Shown: positions 1 through 11,109 of the stretch, piece after piece
How positions within the stretch are numbered: the stretch's first letter is position 1
How the letters are laid out: each line of letters opens with the position of its first letter
Assembly (NCBI GenBank): GCA_037044905.1
Contig: JBAOKB010000173.1
Span: 1-64,000 of the forward strand
Length of the DNA: 64,000 bases
Source of the DNA: Hortaea werneckii
Taxonomy: Eukaryota; Ascomycota; Dothideomycetes; Mycosphaerellales; Teratosphaeriaceae
Direction of reading: 5' to 3'
Program-made: the position numbers and the translations under genes
Notes under the pieces: model-generated
Seen by the model: the letters and a program-made list of their open reading frames with translations, nothing else
Told to the model about the DNA's origin: nothing
The model's database searches: none

Positions 1-1266
1 TGTAGTGCTGCAACCACGGCTTGTGTGTCGATTACGTTCTTGGAAGAGCCGATAGAGTAGCCAGAGAGTAGCCGAGCACCATCAACGTGATCTTCGAAAA
101 ATAGACAGGTCCAGTCATGACCTTGTACGACAAGTGCTGGTAGGACAGGTATCGATGCTGTGTCTGGCTGGCCAGCGAGAGCGAGCAATTCGCGCAGTTT
201 TGCAACATGTCGAATCACCCAGAGGGACAATTGCGACTGTGCCGCTCGCCATCCTTCTCCAGTGAGTTTCGTCTCAATATGCACTGCGGTTGGTGCAAAT
301 CGTATAGGTTCGTAGAGAGTGGGATTGACTGCATTTGTGTATCGAGAAAGGCTCCTTCTCTCTTCGTGAGACAAGCGGAGGCCAACTGAGAAGTCGATGC
401 GAGAGTTTGGCTCCGCGGAGTTCTGGCGATAGTCTGCGAGCGAGAAGGCATCCGACTCTATCGAAGCGGCGGTACTGTCAGCCACCGTCAGCTCACTCAA
501 TCCTCCGAGACATTATCAGACACAGAACCCACACATTGTCACATCTAAGATCACGCGACCATCTTGAATCGCGCAAAGAGATCCTGAGTAGTGCTGTATG
601 CACGTCACCATTCCATGCTGCTTCAGAAGCTCGCTCCGCCTCATTCTCATTTGCTTGATTGACGATACTGATGACCTCTACGCAACTTGGAGAGTTGCCG
701 ACGAGCCTGCGTTGTTCGGAGAAAAGCCTCTCCGTCAGGTCATCGTCATCGTCCAGATATGGTTGCATCGCGTCCATGTTGTCCGGGTGTATAATTCCGA
801 CTCTTAATTGACATTTCCGCAGATTTCGAGCAATCCTTTGCGCACTCTGTGGAAGTTCTCGTACAGTACCTATGCTATGTAGCATCACTGGGTAACGAGC
901 AAGGCTCAAACTTTCGAGACGCTTCTTTGGACTTTCGCTCCTTCGCCGTTTGGCTGCGCGGCTTTGGCTGGATGCTGTATCCGAACCAGCTGCAGATGAC
1001 CGGATTGAGGAAGTGGAGGATACCGAAGGACTCGGGTGGAGTGTCCGAAATGCATTGGTAAGTGGTGCTATAGGTTGCGGACGTGGTGTGTTGGCATGGT
1101 CTGCATCTTCTGTGTCCGTGTTGGGTGTGGCCATCTCTCGCCGTCGCATGGGTGTGTGCTCCATAGTGTCACTGAGTTCGTCCAGACAACGCTTGCGTGT
1201 CTTGCGATGCGACGATAGGCCTGGGAGATTCTCGATCCACTGTGTGATATCATTCGATCGTGCCAT
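1..1266 (-). CDS. PD-(D/E)XK nuclease-like protein, copy A, 3' end outside window
   Basis: Copy of the complete gene at 22128-23478. Exon 1 runs 1266 down to 533, the intron is 532-475 (58 nt, donor GTGGGT, acceptor GACAG) and exon 2 runs from 474 off the window; the last 28 or so codons are not visible. I chose the ATG at 1266 because it gives MARSNDITQWIENLPG, the short Trp/Leu-Pro start usual for this fungal family; an ATG at 1278 is the alternative, and the longer open frame begins with a non-ATG codon. The core residues are described under the complete copy. Whether this copy is intact cannot be decided from the window. Confidence 0.8.
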
Positions 1267-1639
1267 GAGACTTTGCATGTTCGGGCACGAAAGATCATTC
1301 TCAAGGTTGAGCAGCCCCCGTGGAACTGTTGACAAACAAACGGGGCGAGCCGTTTACCCCGCATTGTCTAAGCCCCACGAAAGCCGCGACAGCGACAAGA
1401 ATAGAATTGTTTTGGACTATCCTGCTCACGATCACTTAATTGCAGTTGGGCGACTGGCAAACAACGAGAGCGAGGTTTGTATCCTGAACACCAGCACGGT
1501 GTCCTTTTTTTAAAATCGTGCAAGTGCGTAGATGTCAAGTACTCATGTCCGCAATACGTGTGCAAAATAATGGTTGCATCTAAAGCGTATGGGTTCAGCT
1601 ATGTGCATGTGCATGTGCGTTATCATCAACCATCACGCG

Positions 1640-1682
<43 letters not shown>

Positions 1683-2109
1683 CCACTGGAGCAGGAGAGG
1701 CTTGGTCTTGCATGCTGCGGAAACGAGCATGATTCGAAGGTTATGTCAGCAGCGCATTCCTGCCAGGGCGTCACGCAGAGAAGATCGGTATAGGCTCGAA
1801 GGCGATCGACAGATGCGAGGAATCTTCAATGAATCTGGCATGCGAGCAAGCGCTGGCCGGCTTCATGTTGTTCGCGTCCATGTTTCCAGGACCTACCCCT
1901 CACCACCAGTGTCTATGGGTAGCATGCTATGGTCGCCCCCCGCAGTAAAAAGCCAATACAACTGCGTACCGGTGATCGATCGATAGCTAGGTGTATCCTA
2001 TTGGAGCACATGACGTGTAATAAGATCTTTGTCGAATGCAACCATGGTAATGTGAGGGACACGAGTTGCTTTCGCAAGATAATCTGACTGATTGACCCGA
2101 TCCGCCCTC
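1267..2109. other. Intergenic DNA with GT microsatellite
   Basis: No convincing gene. A perfect (GT)19 run lies at 1642-1679; its counterpart in copy B, 23854-23885, is (GT)16. Open frames crossing the run are low-complexity Val-Cys shadows. Confidence 0.7.
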
Positions 2110-3620
2110 CTACCTTCTAGGGCACCATCGCCTGGCGTTGCCGCGCCCATTGAAGGGTTAATCATATATAACGACGGTGTCAAGTGTCAGATGAACGACG
2201 GAGCGTGTCCGTATGTCTGCCGTGGAATAGGGACAATGAAATGGCACTAGCGAACCGCCCACGACTTCTCCCCCGGACAGAGACGAGGTGGCTCCGGGCG
2301 ATTAAAAAAGGAGGACATTGAGCGTCAGATTTCGCAATCTTGTCGCCATGTGCGGTGTCAGCGATTCTTTGTACAGAAGGACCATTCGCAGTATTTCGAA
2401 GTGCGGTCGACTCCCGACACCGACCGGCGAGGGATTAGCCGCGACCAGACCCAGGAGACGTGGTCACAGGTGTGGGAGAGAGCGTGCTCGCACTACGACG
2501 AGATCCGGGCTAGCGACACCATCCGACCAGGCGAGGCAGACGAGGTCAACCCGTGGTTACGGCGTACAGGGTGGGTGCCGTATCTGGAGGGGTTTAGCAG
2601 CCGAGACATCTTGCGGTTGATCGAAGAGCCAGCCGATGACGAAGCCGCTTTGTTAAGTCAGGTCGACGAGATCGACGCCGATGTCTTCCGCGAGCAAGTA
2701 GCCGCCGTCATTTGGCACGCCGTCGCGGATGTCGCCCGCATTAGCCAGGAGACGGTGTCTCAGAGCGGCGTCATGCTGCGATTCGAAGCTATCCGTACCG
2801 AGGTGCATCAGAACATCTACCACCCGCTAGAGCCGTATCAGACCCGCGACGACATCGCCCGACAAGGCCGATACTGGCAGCAGATCGTTGTCTTTCTCGT
2901 CCGCGCCCGGCAGGAGCACGACGGGCAGGCCCCGCCGTTCAAATTCAACCGCCGACAAGATCGGGCATATCAACGCTTGATGGCTGCCGCGGAGGCGGTC
3001 GTGACCCAGAGCGACGAGAGCGATCTGTCCGACGACTCAGATGCGTCTCCCGTCGACCACAGCGATGCCGAACATGCCAGCATCCGTCGCGCTCCGCCCC
3101 CGCCGCGGCAGACACTAACCGAGCTGCAGTCGGCGTGTCTCTTGTTTTGCACCGAGCTGCTCAATCAACGGATCTACAACCGCGAGTACGACATGGCGAT
3201 GATCTGCGCACTAGCTGCGCTTGGGGTTAGTCCGACAGGCAAAGGGTTTCGCGGCCCCGACACATACCCGTCCATCTTGTCGACCGTGATCAAAGTCGCC
3301 CATTTCATCGTCGTGCAGCAAGCGGACCAGTTGGGACAGTGGGCCGACGAGAAATACAGCCCACGCGATAGCCCGATCATACTCGAGGACAGCGGGTATG
3401 AGAGTAGTGGGAGCTGTAACTCTCCCCGGCGGCGGGGCTTAAGCAGTTTCGACTGGGTGCGACGAATGATGGATGGGTTTATGGTCCGGGGGTGTAACAG
3501 CCCGATGCAGTGGATGTTGGATCTGGGGGCGTACGGGATGAAGATCGGTTTCAACACGACGTCTCCCGGGCACGTCGACTGGAGCAATGGCGATACACTG
3601 CAGTATAAGTCGCTCAAGTT
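2110..3620 (+). pseudogene. OrsD-domain (DUF3505) protein, internal part, broken, copy A
   Basis: The frame begins near the OrsD core (PIEGLIIYNDGVKCQM), passes the zinc-ligand stretch GACPYVCRG and meets a TAG at 2248-2250 where the paralogue at 31454-32071 has Trp (HWR). It then stays open from about 2251 through the ATG at 2350 to 3717. The segment MRCQRFFVQKDHSQYFEV matches the paralogue and the equivalent part of the helicase at 26512-31056. The central acidic linker is rich in Asp and Ser. The last 30 or so codons of the open frame are antisense to an inverted OrsD start, so homology ends near 3620. The helicase domain is absent. TGG to TAG is a G-to-A change in TpG, the RIP direction. 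Confidence 0.75.
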
Positions 3621-3624
3621 CTCG

Positions 3625-3806
3625 ACGCCGGGCCACTGTTCGATGTCATCCGATATTGAGAGCGCGACCTTCCGGGGTAGAGCGTGCTGCTTGTTTGTTA
3701 AGTGTCCGACGATGTGACTCGGCCATACTGCATACTGACACTCCTTGCAGATGACGACGTGCCACTCAATTGAATGAAGAAAATGCTCCGTCGCATCGGT
3801 CGCCAT
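3625..3806 (-). pseudogene. OrsD N-terminal zinc-finger fragment, inverted, copy A
   Basis: Starts at the ATG at 3806 with a typical OrsD opening: a WHVVICKECQYAVWP stretch followed by H-x-(4)-H-type ligands in GHLTNKQHALPRK, ending at EQWPGV. It is transcribed toward, and abuts tail to head, the plus-strand OrsD part at 2110-3620, so the two halves of one ancestral gene lie in opposite orientation. The identical arrangement in copy B shows the inversion predates the duplication. Confidence 0.7.
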
Positions 3807-4275
3807 TGTCGCTATAGATTCTCTAGATGCGACGACGGAAATGCCTATGGACCAAACCTACAACTTTAATCGTGTCCGTCGCTCTGTTATGTCTGCTCTG
3901 CACCTCCTGTCTCGCAATGGTAGCGTTGTCTCCGACGACGTTTATCCCCCTAACCTGCCTTGCGCTTTGTGTCTTGTGTAGGGGAACCCTTGTAGCTTCG
4001 CGGACCCTAGCTTCGGGGCTCCTCGACCTTACCTTAAAACGGCGACAGCGATATCTCGACAACGACACAACTCTAAGCAAAACTTCCGATACAAACATTT
4101 GTCGCATGGATGTTCTCTACAACATATCAAAATTTGAGCAAGATTGAACAACGTTTGTGTTAACCCTAAGTGAATCGAGTGCGCCTTGAATCGAGTGAGC
4201 CCTTGGACCCTTTTCTTGGCACAAATTTTTGGTGAGCGCTGAATCAAGTCCGTACGCCCTCGATTCGACACTTTT
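3807..4275 (-). repeat. 5' flank of OrsD element, copy 1 of 3
   Basis: About 470 bp immediately upstream of an OrsD start codon, also present at 26013-26465 and 32072-32535. Shared landmarks are GGGGAACCCTTG, CTAGCTTCGGGGCTCCTCGA, an AACCCTAAGTGA telomere-like hexamer, paired AATCGA/AATCAA motifs and a sharp terminal GATTCGAC. It probably holds the promoter and one end of the element. Small open frames here are not conserved between copies. Confidence 0.7.
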
Positions 4276-4284
4276 ATTTAGCGT

Positions 4285-4590
4285 TTGCAGTGTCCTTATA
4301 CGCTCTCATATATTGATTGCAGGCCACATATATTGGCTTTGCGTAGCTTATATATCGTCTTTGTACAAGTTATACATGAAGTTTTCAGAAAACACAGAGG
4401 TTGTATGTTTCTATCAAACATATATATCAACTTTACAGGACATATATAACGTTTGTACCGCTTGCCCCACAAGCTTCGTCCCGTGTCGCTCCGAGAACGA
4501 GTACAGTACCGAAGCTAACTCCGCAAACTGCGGTGATCGTTGCGGCATGAACTACGACGGCTCACCTTGTCACCTGTGAGTATCGCAATT
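4285..4590 (+). mobile_element. Decayed end of a transposon related to the one at 11100-12350
   Basis: Matches, in inverted orientation, the end at 12350-12075: GCAGTGTCCT near the tip, then an array of TATATA-centred units about 23 bp apart (CATATATTG, CACATATATTGG, CTTATATATCG, ACATATATATC, CATATATAACG), then GTTTGTACCGCTTGCC and a relic of the transposase start region (GGCATGAAC...CTCACCTTG). No transposase body follows. I read it as the 5' end of a related element that has lost the rest. Confidence 0.6.
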
Positions 4591-5006
4591 TGTCACCCCT
4601 TGGGTGACAGCCCAGATGCCGTCTATGTCGCGAAAGCACTGCAGAAGTATTACGCCGTACAATGATGGCCTCCGCCCGCCACCGCTCCCACCCTTCACTT
4701 AGTGGCATCGCGATCACGATCGCAAACCGCGCCGAGCAAGAGCGGTCGAGCAGCAGTCGTTTACACCGGGTGAGGAGCTGATCATTTGAAGTTTGCCCGG
4801 CAGACCTCCTGTATCTTGACATGTGGGGCAACTTACCGACGGGCGAGCGGGAGTTGGAGCGTGTGAGTCATGGAACCACACCTACTGTCAGACGTGTGAC
4901 ATAACGATCCTGAAACCCCACGTACTCCCATTTTACAAGCGCTACCTATCGACGCCAACACACGTATATCAAAGCCTGACTTTCTCACGTTCATTGAACT
5001 GTTGCG
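4591..5006. other. Intergenic DNA upstream of the copper ATPase
   Basis: No gene recognised. It must contain the ATPase promoter. A short TGTCACCCCTTGGGTGACA inverted repeat lies near 4589-4607. Confidence 0.5.
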
Positions 5007-8000
5007 ATGCTACCCAAGCGAACAAATTCCAGCGCGCGAAAGCGTAGCTGCAATGGTACGGTTACGTTACGTTGGCCTTCGAAACATGGTCACGTTCCTG
5101 CCTGGCTAACACGAATGCACAGACGAATGTCTGCGCCGCATCGCTGCACGCCTGTGCCTACTAGAAGGGCACTCGCAGCTTAATACGGGGCGTCACGTTG
5201 ACGAAAACGCTGGCAACGTCGGTGCCTCAATTGGCGAACAAGCACCTCCGAATTGTTCTGAGAATGAGACCGAAGTTTGGTGTGACAATGCAGAGCAGCA
5301 AGAGACAGATTGCACTGGGGAACTGGGTTCTGGCAAGGTTGCGGGCTGTAACGTTGACAGGGCTGGCGCTACAGGCTGCTGCACTGGTGCGAACACCTCA
5401 CACGACGGCGATAGAGTCAGCGATATCTATCACTCACCTGCGGCGAGCACATCTGCCTGTTGCCCTGGGGATAGGCCACAGGACGCCTGTGGTAGGAAAT
5501 CGAACATCGAAACCGGCTGCAAAGACTCTCGCTGCGAGGACAGCGGTGGAGGCCAAACGGACGTTGAGGAAGACGGCAACTCTACAAGACGCAACAACAT
5601 GTTTCGCGAGGCCGTTGACGCTCCTGGCGATTGTAGCACCGAGTGCTGCAAATTTGTTGGGAACACCACCACCGAGGCATCTAGCGCTTGCAGCAGCCAC
5701 CTCCGCGCAGCGTTTGAAAGGTTTGAGGCCCTTATTCGACAGAGCAAGTGCATATGCCGTAGTGTCGTGGCGCAGATGGGGTTTTGCTGCTGTACACTAT
5801 CTCCTGATGGCAGCATGGCGAAGGAGAGTACATCCACTGGACAAACAGCCATGCCGGCTGAAGCACAGAAGACGAAGGAAACCACAAGCGTCAAGGCCTC
5901 TGAAAAGACTAGTGATGCCATCTGCTGCACTGATCGAAAGCAGAATGCCTACGGAACTAGTTGTACAGCACTCAGCGACAATGGCGGTCGTGGTATCGGG
6001 TGCTGCACCGAATGGGAGCAGGGCACCTGCTCGTGTATTCGCAAGACATCGAAGAACAACAAGAGTTGCAGTGACGGCTGCTGTACACCATACACCGAAA
6101 ATGTGAGCACGTGCGACGATAGGATCTCGAAGCGGGTCATTCCGGAAACTATCGTTGGCAAAGGTGTGAACGTCGATGTGGAACACAACGCTGCACGTGA
6201 ACACGTGGTATTGGGTGTTTCCGGCATGACCTGCACCGGCTGCAGCACCAAGATGCAAAACGTGCTCGAATCAATACCTGGACTTTACAAGCCGCAAGTC
6301 ACGTTCGTGTCCGGCACCGCTGCGTTTGAGCTAGATGGCGACGTAGCCAGGATAGCCGAAGTGCTACCTCTAATCGAACGAAGAACAGGCTTCAAGTGCT
6401 CACGAATTGTCGAGGGCTACCAGTATTTGGATCTACAAATGACCCCGCAAATGGCGAAGCAGCTTGAGGACTCCTACAATGAAGGACTGATATCCGTTGT
6501 CAAAGCCAAGGGAAAGACTTACCGCATCAACTACAATCCCCTCATTATTGGGGCGCGAGACTTGCTGCCACCTGGAGCAACTCTTGCACCTCCAGCAGCT
6601 GATCCTAGTACTACGGAAGGGAACAATCGACTGTTGCAAATGACTTGGTACACTGCCGTTGCCGCAGCGCTTACAATTCCAGTGGTGGTGCTGAATTGGG
6701 CCCCAAATCCGGTGCCAACTCAGACCCGGGGAATCACCTCACTTGCACTAGCTACATGCGTCCAGGCGATCGCGGTGCCCGAGTTCTACTCCCAAGCGAT
6801 CAAGTCTCTCGTCTTCAGCAAGGTCGTTGAGATGGACATGCTAGTGGTCATAAGTATCACCGTAGCTTACGCTTACAGCGTCGTTGCATTCATTCTTGCA
6901 GAAACGGGAATTGAACTGAAACAGGAAGCCTTCTTCGAGACCAGTACCTTACTCATCACCCTGGTACTCTTCGGCCGACTCGTCGCTGCCATTGCCCGCG
7001 TACGCGCCATCCGCGCCGTTTCTCTGCGCTCATTGCAAGTCGACACGTCGTTGCTTCAGCATCCTGACAACCGGACGACCGAAATCGACAGCCGCCTCCT
7101 ACATTTTGGTGACACAATCCTCATACGCGCGCACTCCCGCATTGTTACGGACGGGACTCTTATCTCAGGTGTCAGCGCAGTCGACGAGTCTATGCTTACA
7201 GGAGAGGCCATACCCATTACGAAACAGCAAGGCGATGCCGTCATTGCTGGTACTATCAACGGCGAGGGAGTCTTGCACGTCCGAATCACACGCCTGCACG
7301 GCGCGAACAGCATCAGCGACATCGCCAAATCTGTCGAGGATGCCCTTGGAGTCAAGCCGCGGGTCCAGGATTTAGCAGATCGAGTCGCTTCGTGGTTTGT
7401 CCCGGCTGTGGTCACGATAGCGGCTATCGTCTTTGCCATCTGGATTGGCCTTGCACTCACGATTCGAAGCGAAAATGGTGGAGGTGCCGTCGGTACAGCC
7501 ATTACTTACGCTATCGCTGTGCTTGCTGTTTCGTGCCCCTGCGCGCTTGGACTTGCGGTGCCGATGGTCTTGGTGATTGCCGGAGGCGTTGCAGCGCGCC
7601 AGGGTGTGGTGATCAAAGCGGCCGATGCTACTGAGCGGGCCTTTAAGGTAACTGATGTTGTGTTTGATAAGACTGGCACGTTAACTAGGGGAGATCTTCG
7701 TGTTGTTCGTGAGGAGGCATTGAGCGACAGAACCACGAGAGACGAGGCACTGGCCATGGCTAAGGCGCTTGTGAAGGACGACAGCCATCCAGTTTCCAAG
7801 GCCATCGCTGCGCATCTTAGTGACTTGCCATCAGATGTGACATCTTTGGACCATGCAAAATCCATTCCCGGCTCGGGCATCCAAGCTGAATGGAACGGCC
7901 GTATCGTCAAAGCAGGCAACCCTTTCTGGCTCGGCATGGAAGATAACGCTATCGTCACCCAGCTCCTTGATCAAGGCATGACTTGTTTCTGTATAAACAT

Positions 8001-8592
8001 CAACAATATCCCGGTTCTTGCTATAGGACTCGAAAGCACACTCCGCGACGAAGCGACAGCGGTTCTCAACTTGCTCCGCAACCGCAATATCACTCCCCAC
8101 ATTGTGAGCGGCGATCATGCTCGCGCCGTTGAAGCTGTCGCTCGTTCCTTGGACATCGGACTTCCAAACACGACTTCTCGTCGCTCCCCTGTTCAAAAGA
8201 AAGAATACGTCAGCAAGCTTCAAGCAAGCGGCAAAATCGTCCTCTTCTGTGGCGATGGCACCAACGACGCAATTGCGCTTGCCCAAGCTAATGTCGGTGT
8301 GCAACTTGGCTCCGCATCTGATGTCGCTGGGGCCGTTGCAGACGTCGTCTTGCTTAGAGGGCTAGACGGGGTGTTGGTCTTGCTCGATGTTTCCAAGCGA
8401 GCTTTTGTGCGCATCTCGTTCAATTTCGTCTGGTCGGCTGTTTACAACGTCTTTGCTATTTTGCTGGCTGCCGGTGCGTTTGTGAAGTTCAGGATCCCGC
8501 CGGCATATGCTGGGCTCGGGGAGATCGTGAGTGTGGGACCGGTCATTTTGGCTGCTGTGTCCATGCTGGCGGGCAACGGTAACAGGAGTTGA
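5007..8592 (+). CDS. crpA-like: CrpA/Pca1-type copper-exporting P1B ATPase with Cys-rich N-terminus
   Basis: Two exons: 5007-5055, intron 5056-5122 (GTACGG donor, GGCTAAC branch, GCACAG acceptor), 5123-8592; 1172 residues. The frame upstream of the first in-frame ATG at 5599 stays open back to the acceptor and is cysteine-rich, and the splice makes SCN-DECLRRIAARLCL, a start I recall from CrpA-type pumps. The N-terminal 350 residues hold many CC, CxC and CxxC pairs, followed by a heavy-metal domain (GMTCTGC, Cys387/390), four membrane helices, the actuator TGE (about 709), CPC in helix 6 (821-823), DKTGT (Asp865), the HP dipeptide (905-906), GDGTND (1060) and two terminal helices with AVYN. 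All P1B-1 catalytic residues are present. It should export Cu(I) and possibly Cd across the plasma membrane. It is flanked by inverted transposon ends, so it may be cargo. Confidence 0.93.
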
Positions 8593-9697
8593 GCGGCCGA
8601 TGTTTGCTTCCTGTGGGATTGGATTTGTTCTTCAGCAGAAATTAACACAGGCTGTATCACGGGTGAGAGCAGTGCCAAGCGCCTTGATCGCCGCCTATTT
8701 GCAAGTCTTAGCGTATGCGGCAGGATTCATGACATCTGTCACTTTGGCTCTTCGCAGTGCGCTACAGTAAACTCCAGACGCTCCAGCGCGACGCTGACGA
8801 TTCTGGCGCAAAGAAAACACGAAGCACCACTGCTGAGGCTAAGACGGCTCCTCTTACAACGTAACGTTTCTGTATGTAAACCAGTATTTCAGACATCCTC
8901 AGCATCGCGCGTCGAATATTTAGAGATCTCAGGACCATCCATCAAGCTCTTCATGCATGTCTTCACTCTCTCAGCCCTTTCTTCGTCAACAAACTCTTGG
9001 TCCAGCGTGCTCTGAAGTAATGTCAGTGTCTTGCTTAAGTCTGTAATCGCGTACGTGCTGCCAATGTCCGAGTCGTAGTTTCCGTAGCCGTCGTATTAGG
9101 ATAACGTTAGCCAACCCTGGCAAAACTGCCGAGGGAGGCTATACCGGCTGCGGTTCCTACAGCTTCCATGACATCAGCACAACACCAATGGTGGCGAGTC
9201 TGATAACTGTCTGACGGGCCGAGGAACCGAGTCTAGGCGCACAGAGATCTCGGGACGGGCCGTAAGACACAGCGGAGCTTTAACGTCACACCCAAGATCC
9301 GCCGACAATGGCGGTCAAGCTCAACGTACCGCTGTCTTGTAAACTGTACAGTATTAATTTACAAAGCTGTTGCAATCGCAAATCGTCGTCTATATCCAGT
9401 CGAGCCATCCCGCAGGTTGTGACATGGTGCGAAGACGTCGCTATTTGTATAGATTGTGGTATGCAAGTGAGTGTTCTGTTCGTAGAATCTGATAGAAGTC
9501 TTTGGAACAATGGTCACGTGCATTGTTGCGACGTGTTGTCCTCCTGTTGGCGTCGTCACCCTGGGTTCGACACCTTCACATCACTGGTTTCTCACGCGCG
9601 CCTGTCTCTACCACTGATCAACGCAGGTATTCGTGGCAGATCGCATGCTGTAGATCACATTTGGGCTCCACGGTGCGCCCGGCCCGGTGTAAGCGCT
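8593..9697. other. Intergenic DNA, no gene recognised
   Basis: About 1.1 kb between the ATPase and the next gene. The open frames here (for example the 5' part of the frame starting at 9308) have no recognisable domain and low coding character. Confidence 0.55.
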
Positions 9698-11109
9698 ATG
9701 GAAATTCCGTTCCACGATCCCTTCAACGGTGACGCCACCTCCGCGTTCGACGATCCTGACGCCTTAGGTTTCTTCTGGGATGAGCTCAATGCGGGCGATC
9801 TGACCCAGCCGTGTCCACAGTCTACCGACCCTCCCACCGAACCTCACACGCTTCAGCAACAGGAAGAGGAAGAAGATGAGTGTCAGGATGGGAAGAGCAA
9901 GTGGAACAGGGAGGCCAGCTCCTTCTACAAGAATGGGATGGCACCGCCGAACCACCTGTGGACACGCTGCGCTACACTGTAGAATGGAAGGCTGTGCTGA
10001 AGACTAAAAGGCTAGGCATGAACACTGAAGAGGACATATTCTTAAGCCCCAAGGCTCTCTGGGATGCCACCCTCCAACATAGCCTGGATACATCACTGGA
10101 ACGGGAGTTCTCGCAGCAGAATCGGCCCGAGCCTTGTAACACCCTTGTAGTAGTATCAGTGAGCAAGCGCGCCGAGCGTGATCTCACGAAAGAGTTCGTA
10201 GGTCTCGACGTTGATTGGTCTCTCATCGGAGAAAAGCTCGAGTCGTGGGCCTGCCACTTTCGGGAGGGTAAACGTCTACTTGTCAAGATCACTTTCCGCT
10301 TTCGGCCGCGCAATGCAGCCCCGCAGACCAATCCTGGACGGGGAGGGCGGCAGTCTGCAACTCGACGCCAACGTCACCAACAGGCCCTACAACAAGACGC
10401 TGAAATGCACGCTAGCGGGGAAGGCGCGCATTGGCGAGCGGTATATAGGACCATGCGTTGCCCCGGCCGTCCGTGTAATAACAACCAAGGTCATTGTTGG
10501 CGAGACCCACACGGTGGGAAACATTACAAGCTGTTGACCGCCCACATGAGGAAGCTCGTCACTCACATGAACGAAGGCAACAAGTTTGAAAGCCATCACG
10601 ACGTTCCGGACACTATCCGCCAGCAGCTATATGCAGAGGCTGACCAACGCACCGTCGCACATCGAGTTACGAGACCACCAAATCCTAGGGTGGCTCAAGT
10701 GCGAATGTGTGAATCTTCTCCAGCGTCGGAGCATGGAGGTCAACAATGCTCCCCCGAACGGACGCCACCAACACTCGTTGCTACCCCTAGGCCGATTGTA
10801 TTGGATCCTCTGGATATTCCCGGCTCTCACGGGAAGGCCATACAAGACTACGTCAAATGGCAGCAAGACCAGGCTGATTCACAAGAGTGGATTGGCCAAT
10901 TTGCAAAAGCTGGAGACATTCTCATAACTCAAGGCTTCAGACTGAACTTATTCTATCAAACGCAACGCCTTGATTTGCTTACGGAGGGAGGAGTTTTGCA
11001 GGGAATAGCGGAGTCATTTCATAATGATCTTCCACAATGGGCACCGGAATATAGTCAGAAGTTTGAGGAAAGCCAGATCTACAGTCGTGAGACGCCCGGC
11101 TACATTTGA
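9698..11109 (+). CDS. Uncharacterised filamentous-fungal protein with Cys-rich CPGRPCNN motif
   Basis: The likely start is the ATG at 9698 (MEIPFHDPFNGDATSAF), followed by an acidic Glu/Gln linker. The conserved body is read in a different frame from about 9970 to the TGA at 11107-11109, so an intron or frameshift lies between 9800 and 9975; I could not fix a consistent splice. The body has a YTVEWKAVLKTKRLG segment, a VVVSVSKRAERDLTK strand-helix, and the motif RCPGRPCNNNQGHCWRDP followed by HYKLLTAHMRKL and DDVP-type residues. I recall this arrangement from many uncharacterised proteins of Pezizomycotina, often dispersed and multi-copy. The Cys/His spacing suggests metal binding. The last 10 bp overlap the end of the convergent transposase. 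Confidence 0.65.

Larger units (their letters stand above)
1..3828. repeat. Direct duplication, copy A (cut by window start)
   Basis: This stretch recurs at 22213-26034. The copies read the same in every open frame I compared on both strands; the difference found is a GT microsatellite of 19 versus 16 units (6 nt). At position 3829 (G here, A in copy B) identity falls abruptly to roughly 93 percent. Position 1 corresponds to 22213, inside the nuclease-like gene, so the duplication probably continues left of the window. It carries the nuclease-like gene and the rearranged OrsD fragments. Confidence 0.95.

Noticed and set aside
1477..1986. Open frame crossing the GT microsatellite
   Set aside because: Val-Cys runs from the repeat; the frame has no domain and changes length between the duplicate copies.
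5198..6106. 302-residue frame over the start of the ATPase
   Set aside because: Shadow of the cysteine-rich N-terminus, which is read in another frame and joins the pump domains.
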